Made by a program: the position numbers and the translations under genes. A DNA stretch of 64,000 bases from Chara braunii. Its lineage: Eukaryota > Streptophyta > Charophyceae > Charales > Characeae. The notes beneath the pieces were generated by a model. It searched no databases, was not told the DNA's origin, and worked only from the letters and a program-made list of their open reading frames with translations. The stretch's first letter is position 1; each line of letters begins with the position of its first letter. The stretch lies in contig BFEA01000085.1 in the NCBI GenBank assembly GCA_003427395.1, positions 330,748 to 394,747 of the forward strand, given 5' to 3'. Below are positions 19,456 through 31,249 of the stretch, one piece after another.

Positions 19456-20788
19456 GCACCAGTCACCCCTCGTAGCCGCTGTGCTACGGCCGCTCTCCCG
19501 TTCCTCCCTCGTTCCGAGAAGCGCGTGACCTGTAGCATTGTATGCATTCGGTGGATCCAGACTCGAGTTCATGATCTCTTTGCTAACGACCGGATGCGTG
19601 TCCTATGCAGTAGCACAGAGCCGAACTCCCATTCCCTCCATGCACTAAAGACCAAGGAATAACGAAACGACAACAATTGTTTTGATAGACGTAGGCAACG
19701 CACTGCACACAGGCCCTAAACCGCTGCAGCCTAGAGCCTCTACAATAGTTTCCCTAGTCTCACAGGACAAAGGCCATCTGTGCACTCTGCACTACACAGG
19801 TCTCTTCCAGATAAAATAGGAAAATGATAATTCGTACATGATGCCAAATCGCACAGAAGTGCGTCAGAAAGGTGGGCCGCAGGCCCGCACACCTCCTGAA
19901 ACCGCGGGAAAATCGAGGGCGGGTGGGACCGCTTCACCAAATCAAGGCGAGGGAAAAATGGACTCGACCTCCGAGGACCTGCCCCTTGTGTAGCATGCGC
20001 GCAGGTTTGCGTTTTCAATGAATGTTGCGAGCGGTCGGGGCCTGGAAGGCGCAGCTCGGAAGAGCTCACAAGCTATCGTGGTTGGGCAAGCACCTGTGAC
20101 TTATACTGTTGCAGGGCAAAGCAGTGGGACCGGACGGGCCGACGAGGCCGTGCTTCAGCCAGGGTGAGTTGTCACGTCAAATCCTAGCAGTTGTAGATGC
20201 TGAGTGCTTGGTTGTTCATCGTAGATTTACGAAATTGAAATGATTGCGTTGGTTGTGGCCTTGGATGTAGTAAATCGACGATTGTGATCCTTGAGTCCCA
20301 AGTGTCGATGTCCCAGTACCAATTCCCAATTGCCATCGTTGCTAGTTAGTTGATGCAGACCAAGGATGGTGACCTTCAAGTTGTTGAATTTGTTTGGTCT
20401 GTTTTGTGCGCAACCGGGTGCACGGTTGACGGCATAATGTTGTGTATTGTGAGTCGTACGCAAAACACTCGTGGATTTTTTAAAATATAATCCCTTGCGC
20501 AGGGGGCATGCTAAGGCCTGGTCCCCACTGCAAAGCCGCATGGAAAGACCCTTTGTCGTGCAGTGCACTGGAAAGAGACGAGTGGGAAGGGGACCCCACC
20601 CCATCCTGTGATTTTTTTTGTCCCAACGGGCCTACCTCAGTTAGTACATATATGAACTGTTGAAATCCAGAAGTCAGTTCCAATACACCTGGGGCTAGTT
20701 GAATGATGTAAATTCAAATTAGATGAAACTAGTAAAATGGGTTTTTGACTTTTTTTTTCGGAGGGGTGGGGGGTGGGTGGGGGGGAGG
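19456..20788. other. Intergenic stretch, no gene recognised
   Basis: Short frames only (for example 19,740-20,069 and 20,227-20,604, minus). Nothing resembles a known domain. A G-rich patch lies at 20,760-20,788. Confidence 0.5.
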
Positions 20789-21010
20789 TTGAATTACCTA
20801 GGCCCTTTTAGGAAAAACATGCCTAACAAACTGAAAAGTTTGAGCTATTAATACCTATTAACAAAGCTAACACATTATCCTACGAAAAACTAGGGAGTGG
20901 TTGAATTACCTGGGTCCTTCGGGGCAAAACATGCCTAACAAACTGAAAAGTTAGAACAATTAAAACCTATTAACAAAGCTAACACATTATCCTATGAAAA
21001 ACTATATCCT
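20789..21010. repeat. Two tandem copies of a 112-bp unit
   Basis: Units start at 20,789 and 20,901 with 'ttgaattacct.gg.cctt'. They share 'aaaacatgcctaacaaactgaaaagtt' and 'acctattaacaaagctaacacattatcctacgaaaaacta' with few differences. Confidence 0.9.
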
Positions 21011-21580
21011 ACAGGGCAAAAAGGGAGACAGACAAACAAGCCAACAAGGGAGATATCATTTCATTATTCTATTAGAGGAAGGGCCGGGGGGGACATGTTT
21101 TTCACAGTTTCCATCACCTGTCTAAATTATACTGAACATCTATGTACCAACGAGTGGTCTAAAGCCGACCATCAGGAACCCCAAGGATCCTGAAGAGAGT
21201 TGTGTCCAACTTCGTTTTCGGTCTTTCCTTCTGCCTGTCTACATGCGTCCGAGCCTTAAACAAACGAATCAAGATGTGGCATTCAACCTCACGCCCAGTG
21301 TTGTCTTTCAGTCGAAATGATTAATTATGCGGTATACGCCCTCAAACGACAACAGAATAAGGTGTGCCAAGGATTTTTAGGAAATTGAGTGTGGAGTTTC
21401 AGACGGAACTGAAGTTTTCCTCGTGGTTGCGGTTTTAACGAAAATTGATCATCGATGCGTAGGAAGAAAACGAACGCGCGCTTTTCAGATCATCCATTTA
21501 ATCCAAAAAGTATCGCTGAAATTTTGCGCGGCGACCGACCGTCTTTTAAAGTGGAAGGGCGAGGGTACGCACGTGAAATC

Positions 21581-22009
21581 TCATTTTCGGATCAGATCTC
21601 GACGTCGCTCGTTGCAGAGCTCGGAATCCAATGTGGATGACCTTAGTCTGATTGCTCGTTCCTTGTGTTCGTCTTCCCCACCTGTTCGATACCGCTTTGC
21701 ACGACGACAGTCGCTGCACAAGGTATTAGGTCACTGGGGTGCTACTGATATCCACGCGGTGACGATTAACTTGTTAAAAAGCAATGAGAACGAGTACGGA
21801 GAAAAGAGAGTATCGATAATGACAAAACCAGCGCCTTCGAACCCAGAACACCTTGTCTCCGACGAAAAATAATAATATACGTCGATCTTGGTAACGGCTT
21901 CCCGTACGTTCAACTCGAAGACAAGTGTCCTTTCGTCGTTATACGAAGATAACCGCATTGGGGATGCGGGGAATCGACACCCAGACAGGTCGGAGCAATC
22001 GGTCCACAT
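21581..22009 (-). pseudogene. Second copy of the LTR-encoded ORF, broken by stops
   Basis: Homologous to 8128-8652 from the shared 'MWTD' start (ATG at 22009) to the 'DLIRK' C-terminus. It has a TGA after 'WISVAPQ' (near 21,731) and another after 'RDLIRK' (21,583-21,581); both are explicable as CGA or CAA to TGA/TAA-type C-to-T changes relative to copy 1. The best conserved segment is the region around 'RCSGF' and 'GFVIIDT'. The Cys-x2-Cys pair is kept ('LCSDC'). The retained frame between the stops supports a former coding function. Confidence 0.65.
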
Positions 22010-22497
22010 GACACAAACAAATTTGGAATACGTCAACCAACTCAGTCGATTGTTCAATCACAAAAGTTATTAGTTAGAATGCGATAGACTTTCTCGTACT
22101 TCATCCGTTCGGTGAACCAATCAAAAAGAAAGATGTGAGTTCGACCCGATCACAATAACAATCAACATTCATTTCAGCAGCAACAAACACTCATTCCCAT
22201 ACTCCCAGTGGAGCTCATCACTACGCATGCATAACAAACCTTACATACATGAATCCTTCATTGTTTGAAGAACAAATCAATTGAAAAAAAAAACAAGAAA
22301 GATCGATAAGAACTTCCAGAGCTCATAAGTCCCTTTGAACTCAACGATACATGTAGTTGTATAATTGACCAAGAAAGGAGAGAATTAGAGAGAAAAGGGA
22401 CAAGAGTAGTTAGTGACTTAACACCAATTGTGTTTGATAGGTTTCCTGAGCCACTTTTGCGAGAAAGCTCTTCTGGCGGTAGAAAATGGTAACCACT

Positions 22498-22505
22498 TAT
22501 AAACG
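22498..22505 (-). promoter_or_regulatory. TATA-like box of solo LTR E
   Basis: The minus strand reads GTTTATAA about 490 bases upstream of the LTR ORF copy. Its placement parallels the TATA-like box of element A. Confidence 0.35.
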
Positions 22506-22560
22506 TTGTCGGCGCGAATACCCTTACAAGGGTATCCGCCCTCATTTTTGCAAGTGACAG

Positions 22561-24200
22561 AAAATAGCTCTGGTTTTAAAATTAAGTATTCCGAGCGAGG
22601 GCGTGGCTGCGTCTGTGGTTTTCGATGGCTGGATGGTTGGTTAGACTAGAGAGTGTGTGGGCGCGCGGATTTTTGAGGCGCGCGTGATCTCCTTAATTGT
22701 TGATGACTGAAGAGTCGGCGTGGTCGCCGGCCGAAATTTTTCTTCTGATTAAACAGGGATTAAAAAGATTATGTCTCGTCGATTGATGTGCTCGTATGTG
22801 ACCTGTGCGTACGTACGGAGGACGACATGGACAACAATGTGATTTCTGAAGACGTTTCGGTAGCCTGGCGCGTCGCACAATGCCCGTTTACTTAGGCGTT
22901 CGCTAGAGCTAGACCCAGACTCGGGCCTAGCACTATTAGTTACGGCGTTGGACTTTCATCTGAGAGGTTCAGGGATCGGGATTGAGCGGCGATGACGCGG
23001 GATATGGGAGTGGCGCGAAGGGACCGAGAAGTCGAGGGCCCGGCGGGCCAGCCCTCTTGGGTTTGTCGTGGCGGCGTCGAAACGATGCAGGCGGTTTAAA
23101 GGTTTTAAATATTTTATTATTTAACGACGCATTCTTATTATTTTTATGTTCCGGCGTGCCGTTGACCGGGACGGGGCGCCAGACCTAATGGTCGTCAAGG
23201 CGGTCGAGGACCTTGAGTGCGCGCCTTCTAAGGTTAGCCTGTGGGTTCTCACGCGATTGGGGTGCCGGCGGCATCTCCTTTATCCTAACTATTACAGTAC
23301 ATGGGCCGAGGGGCACCGCTCACTCCCCGAAGTCCGCGGCGGAGAGGCTGAGTAGTACGCCCGCGGGACTCTCCTCCGCCTCGGACCGTAAAGTCTGCAT
23401 TTGAATAGTCGCTATTGCCACTAAGGGGCTTACGGGACCCTGTTCATCAGGGCCACGCTTAGGCTTTGCAGCGGGCCGAGTCTTTGTTCCGCAGCCAGCT
23501 ATTTCAGAGAGAGCTTGGCCGCTGGGGACCCGAGGGGGCAGTGGGCTCCAAAGGGGTAAGCAGTGCGGAAGAGGCCATAGCGGCAGCCTGCCGAATAGAG
23601 TCGGGTGCATAGACGAGTGGGGGCAATAGGCGGCGGGGCTGGCCCGGTGGGCAGCGGACGGGGCAATGACGCAGTGGGAGGAGCACGGAGATAGACAGGG
23701 AAGGGGCAAAAACGGGAAGGAACCGGGATGGGATGGCGCGCTAGGTGCATGCGCAGAAGGGGAAGGCGCAACAACGGGGGATGGGACAGGCGGGCGGCTA
23801 TGGCTACGAGGTGAGTACGGGAAGGCGGAGTGGAGCGCTGCAGTCATCGGGCCGGCCACAACTGTCAGGGCGACGGGAGGAAGGGAGTGGGGAATATATA
23901 TCGGGCAGCACAGAGTGGGAGCGGGGAGACAAAAAGTGGGCGACAGGGAAGCAGGCGCAGTTAGGGACGAAGTGAGAAAAGTGGGGCGGTAAGAGTCAAG
24001 GCGATGAGAAAGGGACGAACCTGGACGAGGTATCGTGCCAGGTGCATCCAGAGTAGCTATGGCTATGGGAGAGGTAAAAAGCGTTGTAGCTCACCCGTTG
24101 AAGGATGGATTTGGGCGGGGAAAAGGGCGATCCCGGGGTCTTAGCGCCGGGTGAATCCGATGGCGGAAGCGAATCGACAGAAGGTGGAGTGTGGAGGGAG
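22561..24200. other. GC-rich intergenic stretch, no gene recognised
   Basis: A Pro-rich 179-residue minus-strand frame at 23,320-23,859 is open but looks like compositional bias. A weak tRNA-like stretch near 22,935-22,980 lacks a proper anticodon arm. No domain or splice pattern is convincing. Confidence 0.45.
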
Positions 24201-24480
24201 ATAGTGGGAAAAACTCCCGCGCCTGGCTATGGCGAACAGGGGAATGCATGGCGCACTCGATTCTTGACAGAATCAAGCGGGGAAAGGTTTAGGATTGGGG
24301 TTTATTGATAGGGCAACCCCGTTGGAAAAGGTAGTTTGGCGATTGGGTTAGTGAGGTGGGAAGTTAGTGAGAAACGTTGTGCGCCGAGCTATGGCGGGGG
24401 CCGGTTATGGTAGGATTGAGAAACTGTGAGTCCCCGCTCGACTCTTGACGGGATCGAGCGGGGCGAGGAGGTAAACTGGG
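24201..24480. repeat. Diverged duplicated unit with hairpin core
   Basis: Two related blocks: 'ctatggcg...ctcgattcttgacagaatcaagcgggg' (about 24,228-24,290) and 'ctatggcg...ctcgactcttgacgggatcgagcgggg' (about 24,391-24,466). In each, the 'ctcga' and 'tcgag/tcaag' arms can pair around a short loop. Confidence 0.55.
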
Positions 24481-26160
24481 ATTTTTTAGCATTGCGATCT
24501 TAGTGGCACGGTTAGTTTAAGGATTAGTGGAGTAAAATTAGAGTTAGTAAGGATAGGAGTTGCGTCCGGGAAAGACATGATAAAGCGCCAATGCACCTAG
24601 CCACGTTTGACGGATAGATACATTCGGGTTCGTATACTCTACTGGTTGAAAGCAGTGTGAACGAGAAAGGGAAAGGGAGAGGGTGGACTTACCTGACGCT
24701 GACAATTACGTTCAGCATCTGAATGTACCCACTCATGATCTAGTATGAGGGTCGTTTTCGACTCTCACTCGTATGTACAAGCGAGCAGTGGGCGGGGAAC
24801 TCACCTATAGCCCGATATGCTGCCTGCCCGTCGTGCGGAGTTGTTAAGGACCAGCCGCGAAGGTGCAGGCTAGCGTGCCAGTCGGTGAGCGGCTCGTTCT
24901 ACTGTGCAGAGAAGGTAAGGGGAGTGAAAATAGTTGTTCGGATAGAGGCTTACCGGTGGGCGGATGCGCTGTCCGTCGGGGTAGCACGGATGTGAAGGGT
25001 ACGTGCTTACCTGACTGGGCAATTACGTAAGTCTGAAGGCCCGACTGCTATGCGGATACGGCAGTACAGCTCGGGTGACTCTGCGGGGGTCTCTGCTCCA
25101 GCAAGAGCTGATACTCAAAGACAACGTTGGCAGAGCTTGCGTCCTGAGGCTGTTAGCTGCAGTGTGGCATTGGCGGCGTGGCTGGCCCACGTACTACTAC
25201 TGTAGCCTGTGCGGCTCGACGTTGCTGCATAAGCACTTTCGGTGTGTCTCCTCTCTACCTCCCTCTTGTTGCTCTCGCTGCGGGGTAGTTCCTTGTTCGG
25301 TGCCTCCAGGGCTACCAGGGTCTGAGTTGGCTGCCCCGCTGCATGGATATGATTGCACTGGAGGTACGAAACGCAGGGAAGGGGAGGGACTTAGCAAAGC
25401 TTACCCGCACACGAACGTCACAGCAAGTTGATCCCAGGGTCTAACAGCAAGGGGCAAGCTGGGGCGGTGTGTGCAGCTCAAGCCCGACCTTCTCAAGCTG
25501 CATAGAGGCGGCGTTTAGCTGGAGAGTGAGGTGTTGTGACTTAAGGAAGGATCGGGGTTACCGCTGCGGCCTAAAGGTTCGTCAGAGTGCCGTTCTCCTG
25601 CGCTTGGTTGCAAGTTGACCAAGCTGACGGTTGGCCACCATTGTGGGGCCCTCAGGCGAAAGAAGATTACAAGGCCCTCTCCCGCGAGTCTGAGAACACC
25701 GTTTTTGGATCTGAGAGTCTCACAACTATCTTCTTCTGCCCTTCTTACTCTAACACTAGTCTATTGGTTCTGAGAAGAAGGCGGCAGGCAGGATTGCAAC
25801 CCGTAGGACCGCGACAAGACTCTGTGGGGAGTCTGCCCATCGATTGCGGGAGCTGTGCCGGGGCTCAGGCGGAATCCTGGAGGCAGGGAACTGCGTGGTG
25901 ATTCCCTGAATCCTTCTATAAACCCAGTTATAGCCCCTATCTGTACATCCGTCTATGGTTTAACTGAGTGTATTGCGTGACTCATGTACTCTGATTCTGG
26001 TTTGACTTTCAGGACATAAGTCAGACTAAAGTAAAGGAACGTGTGCGCAACCTAAGTTTCAACATTGTTGATTGCCTAAAAGCAGACTGTGAACAAAAAG
26101 GGTTGCATCTGGGGGAAGGTTGGGAGGAAGGCAGTATTGCGTGCACTTTTGATTGGGCCG
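24481..26160. other. Intergenic stretch, no gene recognised
   Basis: A 118-residue plus-strand frame at 25,075-25,431 has two Cys-x2-Cys pairs ('CSLC', 'CSRC') but no other support. Short words such as 'cttacctgac...caattacg' recur (24,690 and 25,010), suggesting old duplication. Confidence 0.4.
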
Positions 26161-26176
26161 TTAAGGCTGGGAGGTC

Positions 26177-26790
26177 CCCATAAGTTTGGGGAAGCCCAAC
26201 GCTTTGTTTATTTTGGGTTTGCATGGAGCAATCAGGCCGCTCTATAAGTTTAGGTAGCCTGAATGCTCTGAAGGCTGGAAAGTCCCCATAAGTTTGGGGA
26301 GACCCAGTGCTGTGAATTGCATGGAGGGTCAGACTGTTTTATAAGTTTAGGTGTCCTGACTGCTCTGACTTGCGAGGGTTTGATTGTGTTTGATTTTCAG
26401 GAGCTCAGGGCGCTCTATAAGTTTAGGTACCCTTAAGCCGCCTTGTTTCTTGGGTTTTCTTAAGTTTTTTTGTTTCTGAACGACGGGGGCGAGCTGTTCT
26501 ATAAGTTCAGGTGGCTCAGTCTCTTCTTGCTTTTATTATGAGGGAGTAATCTTTGGCAAAGGGCAAACCCTTCTATAAGTTCAGGGGGCTTGACTCAATG
26601 CCACACACATGATGGTTGGGAGAAAAATGAATCTGGTAAAGAGTTAGGTCCTTCTATAAGTTCAGGGGGTCTGACTCAAAGCCTCGCAAATGCTGGAACC
26701 CAAGGTTATAATTTGGCTATACGTTATTATTATCCTATTAAAAAAAGGTTGGTCAGACACGGGTTCCATAAGATTGGATGGTCTGACTAT
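26177..26790. repeat. Cluster of about nine diverged 'CTATAAGTTTAGG' units
   Basis: The motif ccccataagtttgggg / ctataagtttaggt recurs near 26,177, 26,240, 26,284, 26,339, 26,413, 26,498, 26,570, 26,652 and 26,763, at 45-110 base spacing. Two further copies lie near 27,218 and 27,268. Units often end in 'ctgact' and start with 'agtc/ggtc', so many can fold into short hairpins. Confidence 0.75.
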
Positions 26791-26820
26791 AGCTTATCGT
26801 AAATTGAAGAGAGTACAATT

Positions 26821-27080
26821 AAGGCTCAATCCTACACCCACCTTAAAGACTAAGGTTCTAAGATGAAGGCTCAGTCCTACACCCACCTTGAAGATTAAGG
26901 TTCTAAGATGAAAGCTCAGTCCTACACCCACCTTGAAGATTAAGGTTCAGTCCTACACCCACCTTGAAAATTAAGGCTCAGTCCTACACCCACCTTGAAT
27001 ATAATTGAAGGTAACTTGGGCCGGTTGAGCATTGTTTCTAAGATGAATGGCTCAGTCCTACACCCACCTTGAAGATTAAA
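26821..27080. repeat. Minisatellite, six copies of 'CAGTCCTACACCCACCTTGAAGATTAAGG'-type unit (31/45 bp)
   Basis: The core 'cctacacccacctt' starts at 26,831, 26,876, 26,921, 26,952, 26,983 and 27,057. Spacings are 45, 45, 31, 31 and 74; the 31-bp form lacks the 'ttctaagatgaa' insert, so two unit lengths alternate. Confidence 0.9.
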
Positions 27081-27599
27081 GTTCATAGATATATATATAA
27101 CTTGGATATCTTAAACAGTTCAGGGCGACTAGAGTGGTCTAGTCATAGCCCAAAGAAGAGAGAAGTAGTTGTGTAGTTGTGCCCTCTGTTTTGTGTATAT
27201 TTGGCTAAGTCATATGCGCTCTATACGTTTAGGTGATCTGACGTTAGGCCTAACTAAGTTCGGCGCGCTCTGTAAGTTCAGGTGGTCTGACCTATGCCTT
27301 ATGTAAGTTGGGTATAAAGGGGTAACTCACGGAGGGGGTATGAACTAATGTTTGCAAAGGACTTGGAGATGGTGAGAGTACTTATCTTTGTGGTTTGACG
27401 TGCATGTGACTGAGTGAGGCTACTACTTGGTCTGAGTTTCAGTTTGGTAGATAGTTGCTTTAGTTTCTCGCCACGCGCTAGAGCCATAGGAGTTAGTTTC
27501 AATTCCTGCATTTTCTGAGCTAAGTTTTTTTACTTAGGTCAATTTCCGCATTTTCTGGGATCTTTTATTGTACTTAACTTTGTATAAATTTTGGTAAGC

Positions 27600-27930
27600 T
27601 ACTTTCTCTACGGGAAGCGCCGCCGAAATTTCTCCAAATCCAAGGAGTTAGTCAAATTTTGACTTGTTAAAGTTTAACTTGTCTAAAGTTTATATAAGAC
27701 TTAGTAAAAATCTGGAAAGTCTCCTTTTCTAAAGGGAGTGATGCCCAAATTTTTGCTAATTCAGGGAGTTAGACAAAATTGAACTTTGGAAAGTCAAAGA
27801 CTATTTTTGGTTTCATATTTGGACTGATATAAATTATGAAAAGGGTCAAGAAAGACATTTTTTCTACGGGAAGCGCTGCCGAAATTTTCTTGATTTAGAG
27901 GAGTTAGATTATATTTTGACAAGTGGCGAT
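27600..27930. repeat. Three diverged copies of a roughly 125-bp unit
   Basis: Copies begin near 27,604, 27,727 and 27,858 with 'ttctacgggaagcgc.gccgaaatttt' or a diverged form, each followed by 'ggagttaga' and 'aattttgac'. The third copy is closer to the first than to the second. Confidence 0.75.
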
Positions 27931-29401
27931 TCTGACGATCCACCCTGAATAGGGGAGATCCTGCCGTTAGTCTACTTTTGCTTTGGGCACTGGCTTAGAG
28001 GTAGGCTTAGACTTAGTTGGCAAATAACTTTGGATGAGAATGTGCTATGGAGGTTCATCCCCCATATGCTGATGATTTAGCTTGGGCATTGACCTGTCTT
28101 ATGGTACAGGCCTTTCTTGGACATTCGATTCAGGACTTGAACTAGATTCAGCTTGGTCCTACAAGGATCATCTTCTGTTATCATTGATAACAGGTCGGTT
28201 GCCGATTCGTCGGTTTACGATTCAACTCCAAATCCACTCCAGCCACTCAACCTAAAGACTTTAGCCTTGTGATTTGAACTGTTTTGTTGTGTTTTCGCCC
28301 GACCTTTATTTGAATGGTCATTTAAAGACGAGTACTGAGTATTTTATTGGGGGAGTTGCACAAGAGTGAGGCCTGCATGGCTAAAACAAGGGGTATGAGT
28401 GCAAGAGATGGTTGAAGTTGACCCTGTGTAGCGCGTGGACTTTTGATGGATCTTTGATATGATTGCATGTATGGTTGTGGTTCGGACTCTGGATGTGACT
28501 GTCTGCGATTACATACATATATGGCTGAGAGGAGTCCCACTTTGACTGTGAGAAATGATAGTCCTATATAAATAAAGCCTTATATATATATTTATATGTG
28601 TCTTGGGTATGCGCGCGGCTTAATGCGATTGTGTGCGAGGGTTAACCAGAATTATGGCCTGAGAGAAAAGGGGGACCTTCTTTTACCCTTTGTTTTTTAT
28701 GAATTTTTATAGTCGGACATTGGTCCTGGGCCGAGGTTCAAGGTCCTTGTCCAGGACATCCCAAGCCCTAGACTCTGCAGGGAAGGAATCTGCCCCCGTG
28801 CAGAGTTTATTTGCCTTGCCTACCGAGACGCTCAGACCAAAGGCCGGAGGTCTCGCAGCGGTTGCACGACTATTCCTTCAGCCGTGCAATATCGTGAGAG
28901 ATTAGACCCTCACGACACTTCGAGTCTGACACTTGAGTGTCATAAGCGGTACTCGGATCCACGAGGGACCGCTTGATTATGGGCACTACAAAGTACGTCA
29001 TCATTGCAGCTGCCTGCGTACGCTGGCATTGTGAGTCGATATGAGTTAGCCCTGCGTCTGCGCGGTTAATATTAAGTCTCGCGCGCGACGGCTGTCCGAT
29101 TTCCGCATCGGAAAGTTATGGGATGACTACTAAGGGACTAGAAGTGTTGTCGCGTTGTTCGAGGTGTGTGCGTGTGTGTTTTATTTTTGTGTTCGTAAAG
29201 TGGTGTGCGCGTGGTGTGTAGGATACGTCCTAGTCGACTGACGCTGAGTCGCGCTTGGGACCTCAGCCCCCCAAGATGTCGGTTCGCGTGTGGGTCCGAT
29301 AAAGGCGTTACCGCGCGTACCCCTTATGCTACAGCGAACGAGAAACGCCCTCGGCTAGTCCACCTCTGCGATTGCAACTGATCAGCTTTCGTACTGTGGA
29401 A
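27931..29401 (+). other. Possible 5' LTR/leader of element C, with TATA box
   Basis: No gene is visible. A strong TATA box (tatataaa, 28,565-28,572) is followed by a CT-poor transcribed-type stretch that ends at a PBS-like site at 29,402. The position directly upstream of gag of element C suggests the 5' LTR, but I could not find a matching 3' LTR by eye. Confidence 0.4.
28565..28572 (+). promoter_or_regulatory. TATA box, candidate promoter of element C
   Basis: TATATAAA in 'gtcctatataaataaagcc', on the same strand as element C and about 1 kb upstream of its gag. It fits an LTR U3/R promoter. Confidence 0.45.
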
Positions 29402-29418
29402 TGGTAGCTCGGCGGGGA
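29402..29418 (+). promoter_or_regulatory. Primer-binding-site-like sequence of element C
   Basis: TGGTAGCTCGGCGGGGA starts with TGG, and its complement has the layout of a tRNA 3' end (acceptor strand, discriminator A, CCA). The tRNA cannot be named from memory with confidence. Placement 150 bases before the first gag-like ATG is right for a PBS. Confidence 0.3.
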
Positions 29419-29551
29419 TACGCCAACCGAAGGGAGGTGACAACTCCCGTAAGGTGGAGGTAAGTCGTGCCTCGCGTAGGCCCTATCCTGTCGTAGGGGC
29501 TCGCGGGAGGTATGGCTGGCACACTCGGCCGGAGCGGCTTGCGGAAGCTCC

Positions 29552-30735
29552 ATGTACATTTGCGACGAAGGATTTAAAACCAACTCCTGCGTGACGCGGC
29601 CGGGAGGGTCCCGCGCTGCCCTGGTGCGGTGCCGGACCGATGCACTCTACAACGCAATCTTGAGAGAGAAAAAGTTCAGAAGCAAAAAAAGCTTAACCAG
29701 TAAGCCAGACAGGATGATCAAAGGACCGAATGCACGACAGAGCCGTACCAGTTCCTCTATAAGGAACAAAAAATTGATGACTACCATGGTTCTTCGAGAG
29801 ATGTTAAACTGGATAGCGGTTATGAAAACTAGAATAGACACTATGAATGTCCGGCTAGGTCTTCTGAGAGCCAAGGTACCTCCGGAGAACATACCCTGCT
29901 TTAATGGAACGAAGGTTAGAGACTTCTTAGAAGACTATTATGTTTTTGGGATGAGTCACGGTTGGTCAGATAAGCAGAAGTTGAAAGTTCTGCTAGCCTA
30001 TATTGAGCCAAAGATGAACGTGTCGGTAACAAAAATGATATGAGGACTGACAACTTTGCAAAGTACGACGTTCCAACAACAATGCAAAATTTGTTGGACA
30101 TGCAACGCTCCAAATACGTCACCCTCGATCAATTCCTAGAGAATTTTGAAAGGGTTGCGCGGAGAGTGCCCTTTCTGGACGAGGCACAAAAGTGTCATGT
30201 CCTAACTAACTTCGCAGAGGATGAAAGGAAGAGTGTGGTAAGCCGCGCTGCCCATTATCCTATGAAGTGAGAGGAAGTGGTTGAGACGGTCCGTGAGTTA
30301 CCTTCGGTGTCAAACCGAAAGTGGTATTTTAAACAGATGAATGCGATAACTAATGCGAAAGAGGGAAACGCTGAGGTAGCTGGGGGAGGAAACTTGAAGG
30401 TCGAGGAGATCATTGGTCTTCTTATTAAGTTTAGTAACTTCGAGAAGTTAACCCTCCCTGCTCCAATGACACAAACCCTCGTTGGGTCCGAAGAAGAAAA
30501 GGAAGAAAAAAAGAAGGAGAAGCAAAAGGAAAGGAGTGAAAGTGAGAGTGAAAGTAGTGATGATGATGGCGTTAGGCAAAGGAAAAAAGAAAAAAATAAA
30601 GAAGTGGGATAGGAAACGAGACCGGGATTGGAAAAATGATAAGAGGAGCTAAGACTGATAAAGCAGAGGTGACCCCTTACAACGCTATTATTGTGATGAG
30701 GAAGACCACACTCTAAACCGGTGCCAAAAACTGGA
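29552..30735 (+). pseudogene. gag: Gag of element C with degenerate zinc knuckle
   Basis: Three adjacent ORFs (29,552-30,043; 30,040-30,270; 30,277-30,612) carry gag-like sequence: 'IPCFNGTKVRDFLEDYYVF', then 'YVTLDQFLENFERVARRV', then a Lys/Glu/Ser-rich linker. At 30,683-30,724 follows the knuckle 'YYCDEEDHTLNRC', with the spacing x2-Cys-x4-His-x4-Cys; the first Cys is Arg (CGC for TGC, one base). The frame changes near 30,043 and is stopped near 30,270 and 30,610. Gag would form the particle and bind RNA. Confidence 0.75.
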
Positions 30736-31249
30736 AAAAAAGTTTGAAGAAGGGATTGTCAGGAGAAACACCAATAGACACATCTGTGATATCAATTGGA
30801 ATAAGGTAAATTTATGAGTCAAAGGAAATATCTGACCGACAAATATAGAAAAGACGAAGGCCAACAATGATAAAAAGAAGAAGGTTAGGGTTACCGCTAT
30901 CACATTTGATGACATTTTACCTCCAGAGATAGTGGTCTATGGCAGCAACTCTAGAAGTCAAAGACTTAATGTATCTCATATCAGTCAGAAGGAGGTTGAT
31001 GAAAAATAGCGGGAGAAGACTCAAAGAGAGTTAGAGCAACTGATTGATGAGACCAAGGACCTAGTGAAGGAAGGAAAAGGGAAGAAAGCCGGTGAGAAAA
31101 ACTGAAAGATGGTCTTGAGATCCGAAGCCGAAGAAGAAGTCTCGATAGATGAAGTGGTAAACAAAATGTTCGAAGAAACTGACATCACCTTATCCTAGAA
31201 GAAGGCAATAGCCTTTGTACCAAAGTTAAGGAAAAACTAAAAAAAATGG
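30736..31249 (+). other. Gag-protease linker region of element C, frame lost
   Basis: Glu/Lys-rich coding-like sequence with many stops in all plus frames. Its position and A/G-rich composition suggest the linker between the zinc knuckle and the protease. Confidence 0.45.

Larger units (their letters stand above)
21285..22560 (-). mobile_element. Element E: solo LTR related to the LTR of element A
   Basis: The plus-strand start 'aacctcacgcccagtg' matches the inner LTR end of element A ('aacctcacgccctgtg'), and similarity continues through 'ggtgtgccaaggatttt' and the whole LTR ORF. The flank before 21,285 has no PBS, gag or pol, so this is a solo LTR or a broken end. The outer end near 22,560 is estimated from the last promoter-like sequence and is not proven by a target-site duplication. 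Confidence 0.65.

Noticed and set aside
22930-22990. tRNA-like stretch ('tagttacggcgttggactttcatctgagaggttcagg')
   Set aside because: It resembles the D-loop to T-arm part of a tRNA or a tRNA-derived SINE head, but the anticodon stem does not close around a seven-base loop and the T-arm/B-box is poor.
23320-23859. 179-residue Pro/Ser-rich minus-strand ORF
   Set aside because: Composition-driven open frame with no domain, in GC-rich sequence; overlapping frames on both strands are open too.
25075-25431. 118-residue ORF with two Cys-x2-Cys pairs (zinc-ribbon-like)
   Set aside because: The Cys pairs lie in a low-complexity Ser/Pro context and no homologous copy or second domain supports it.
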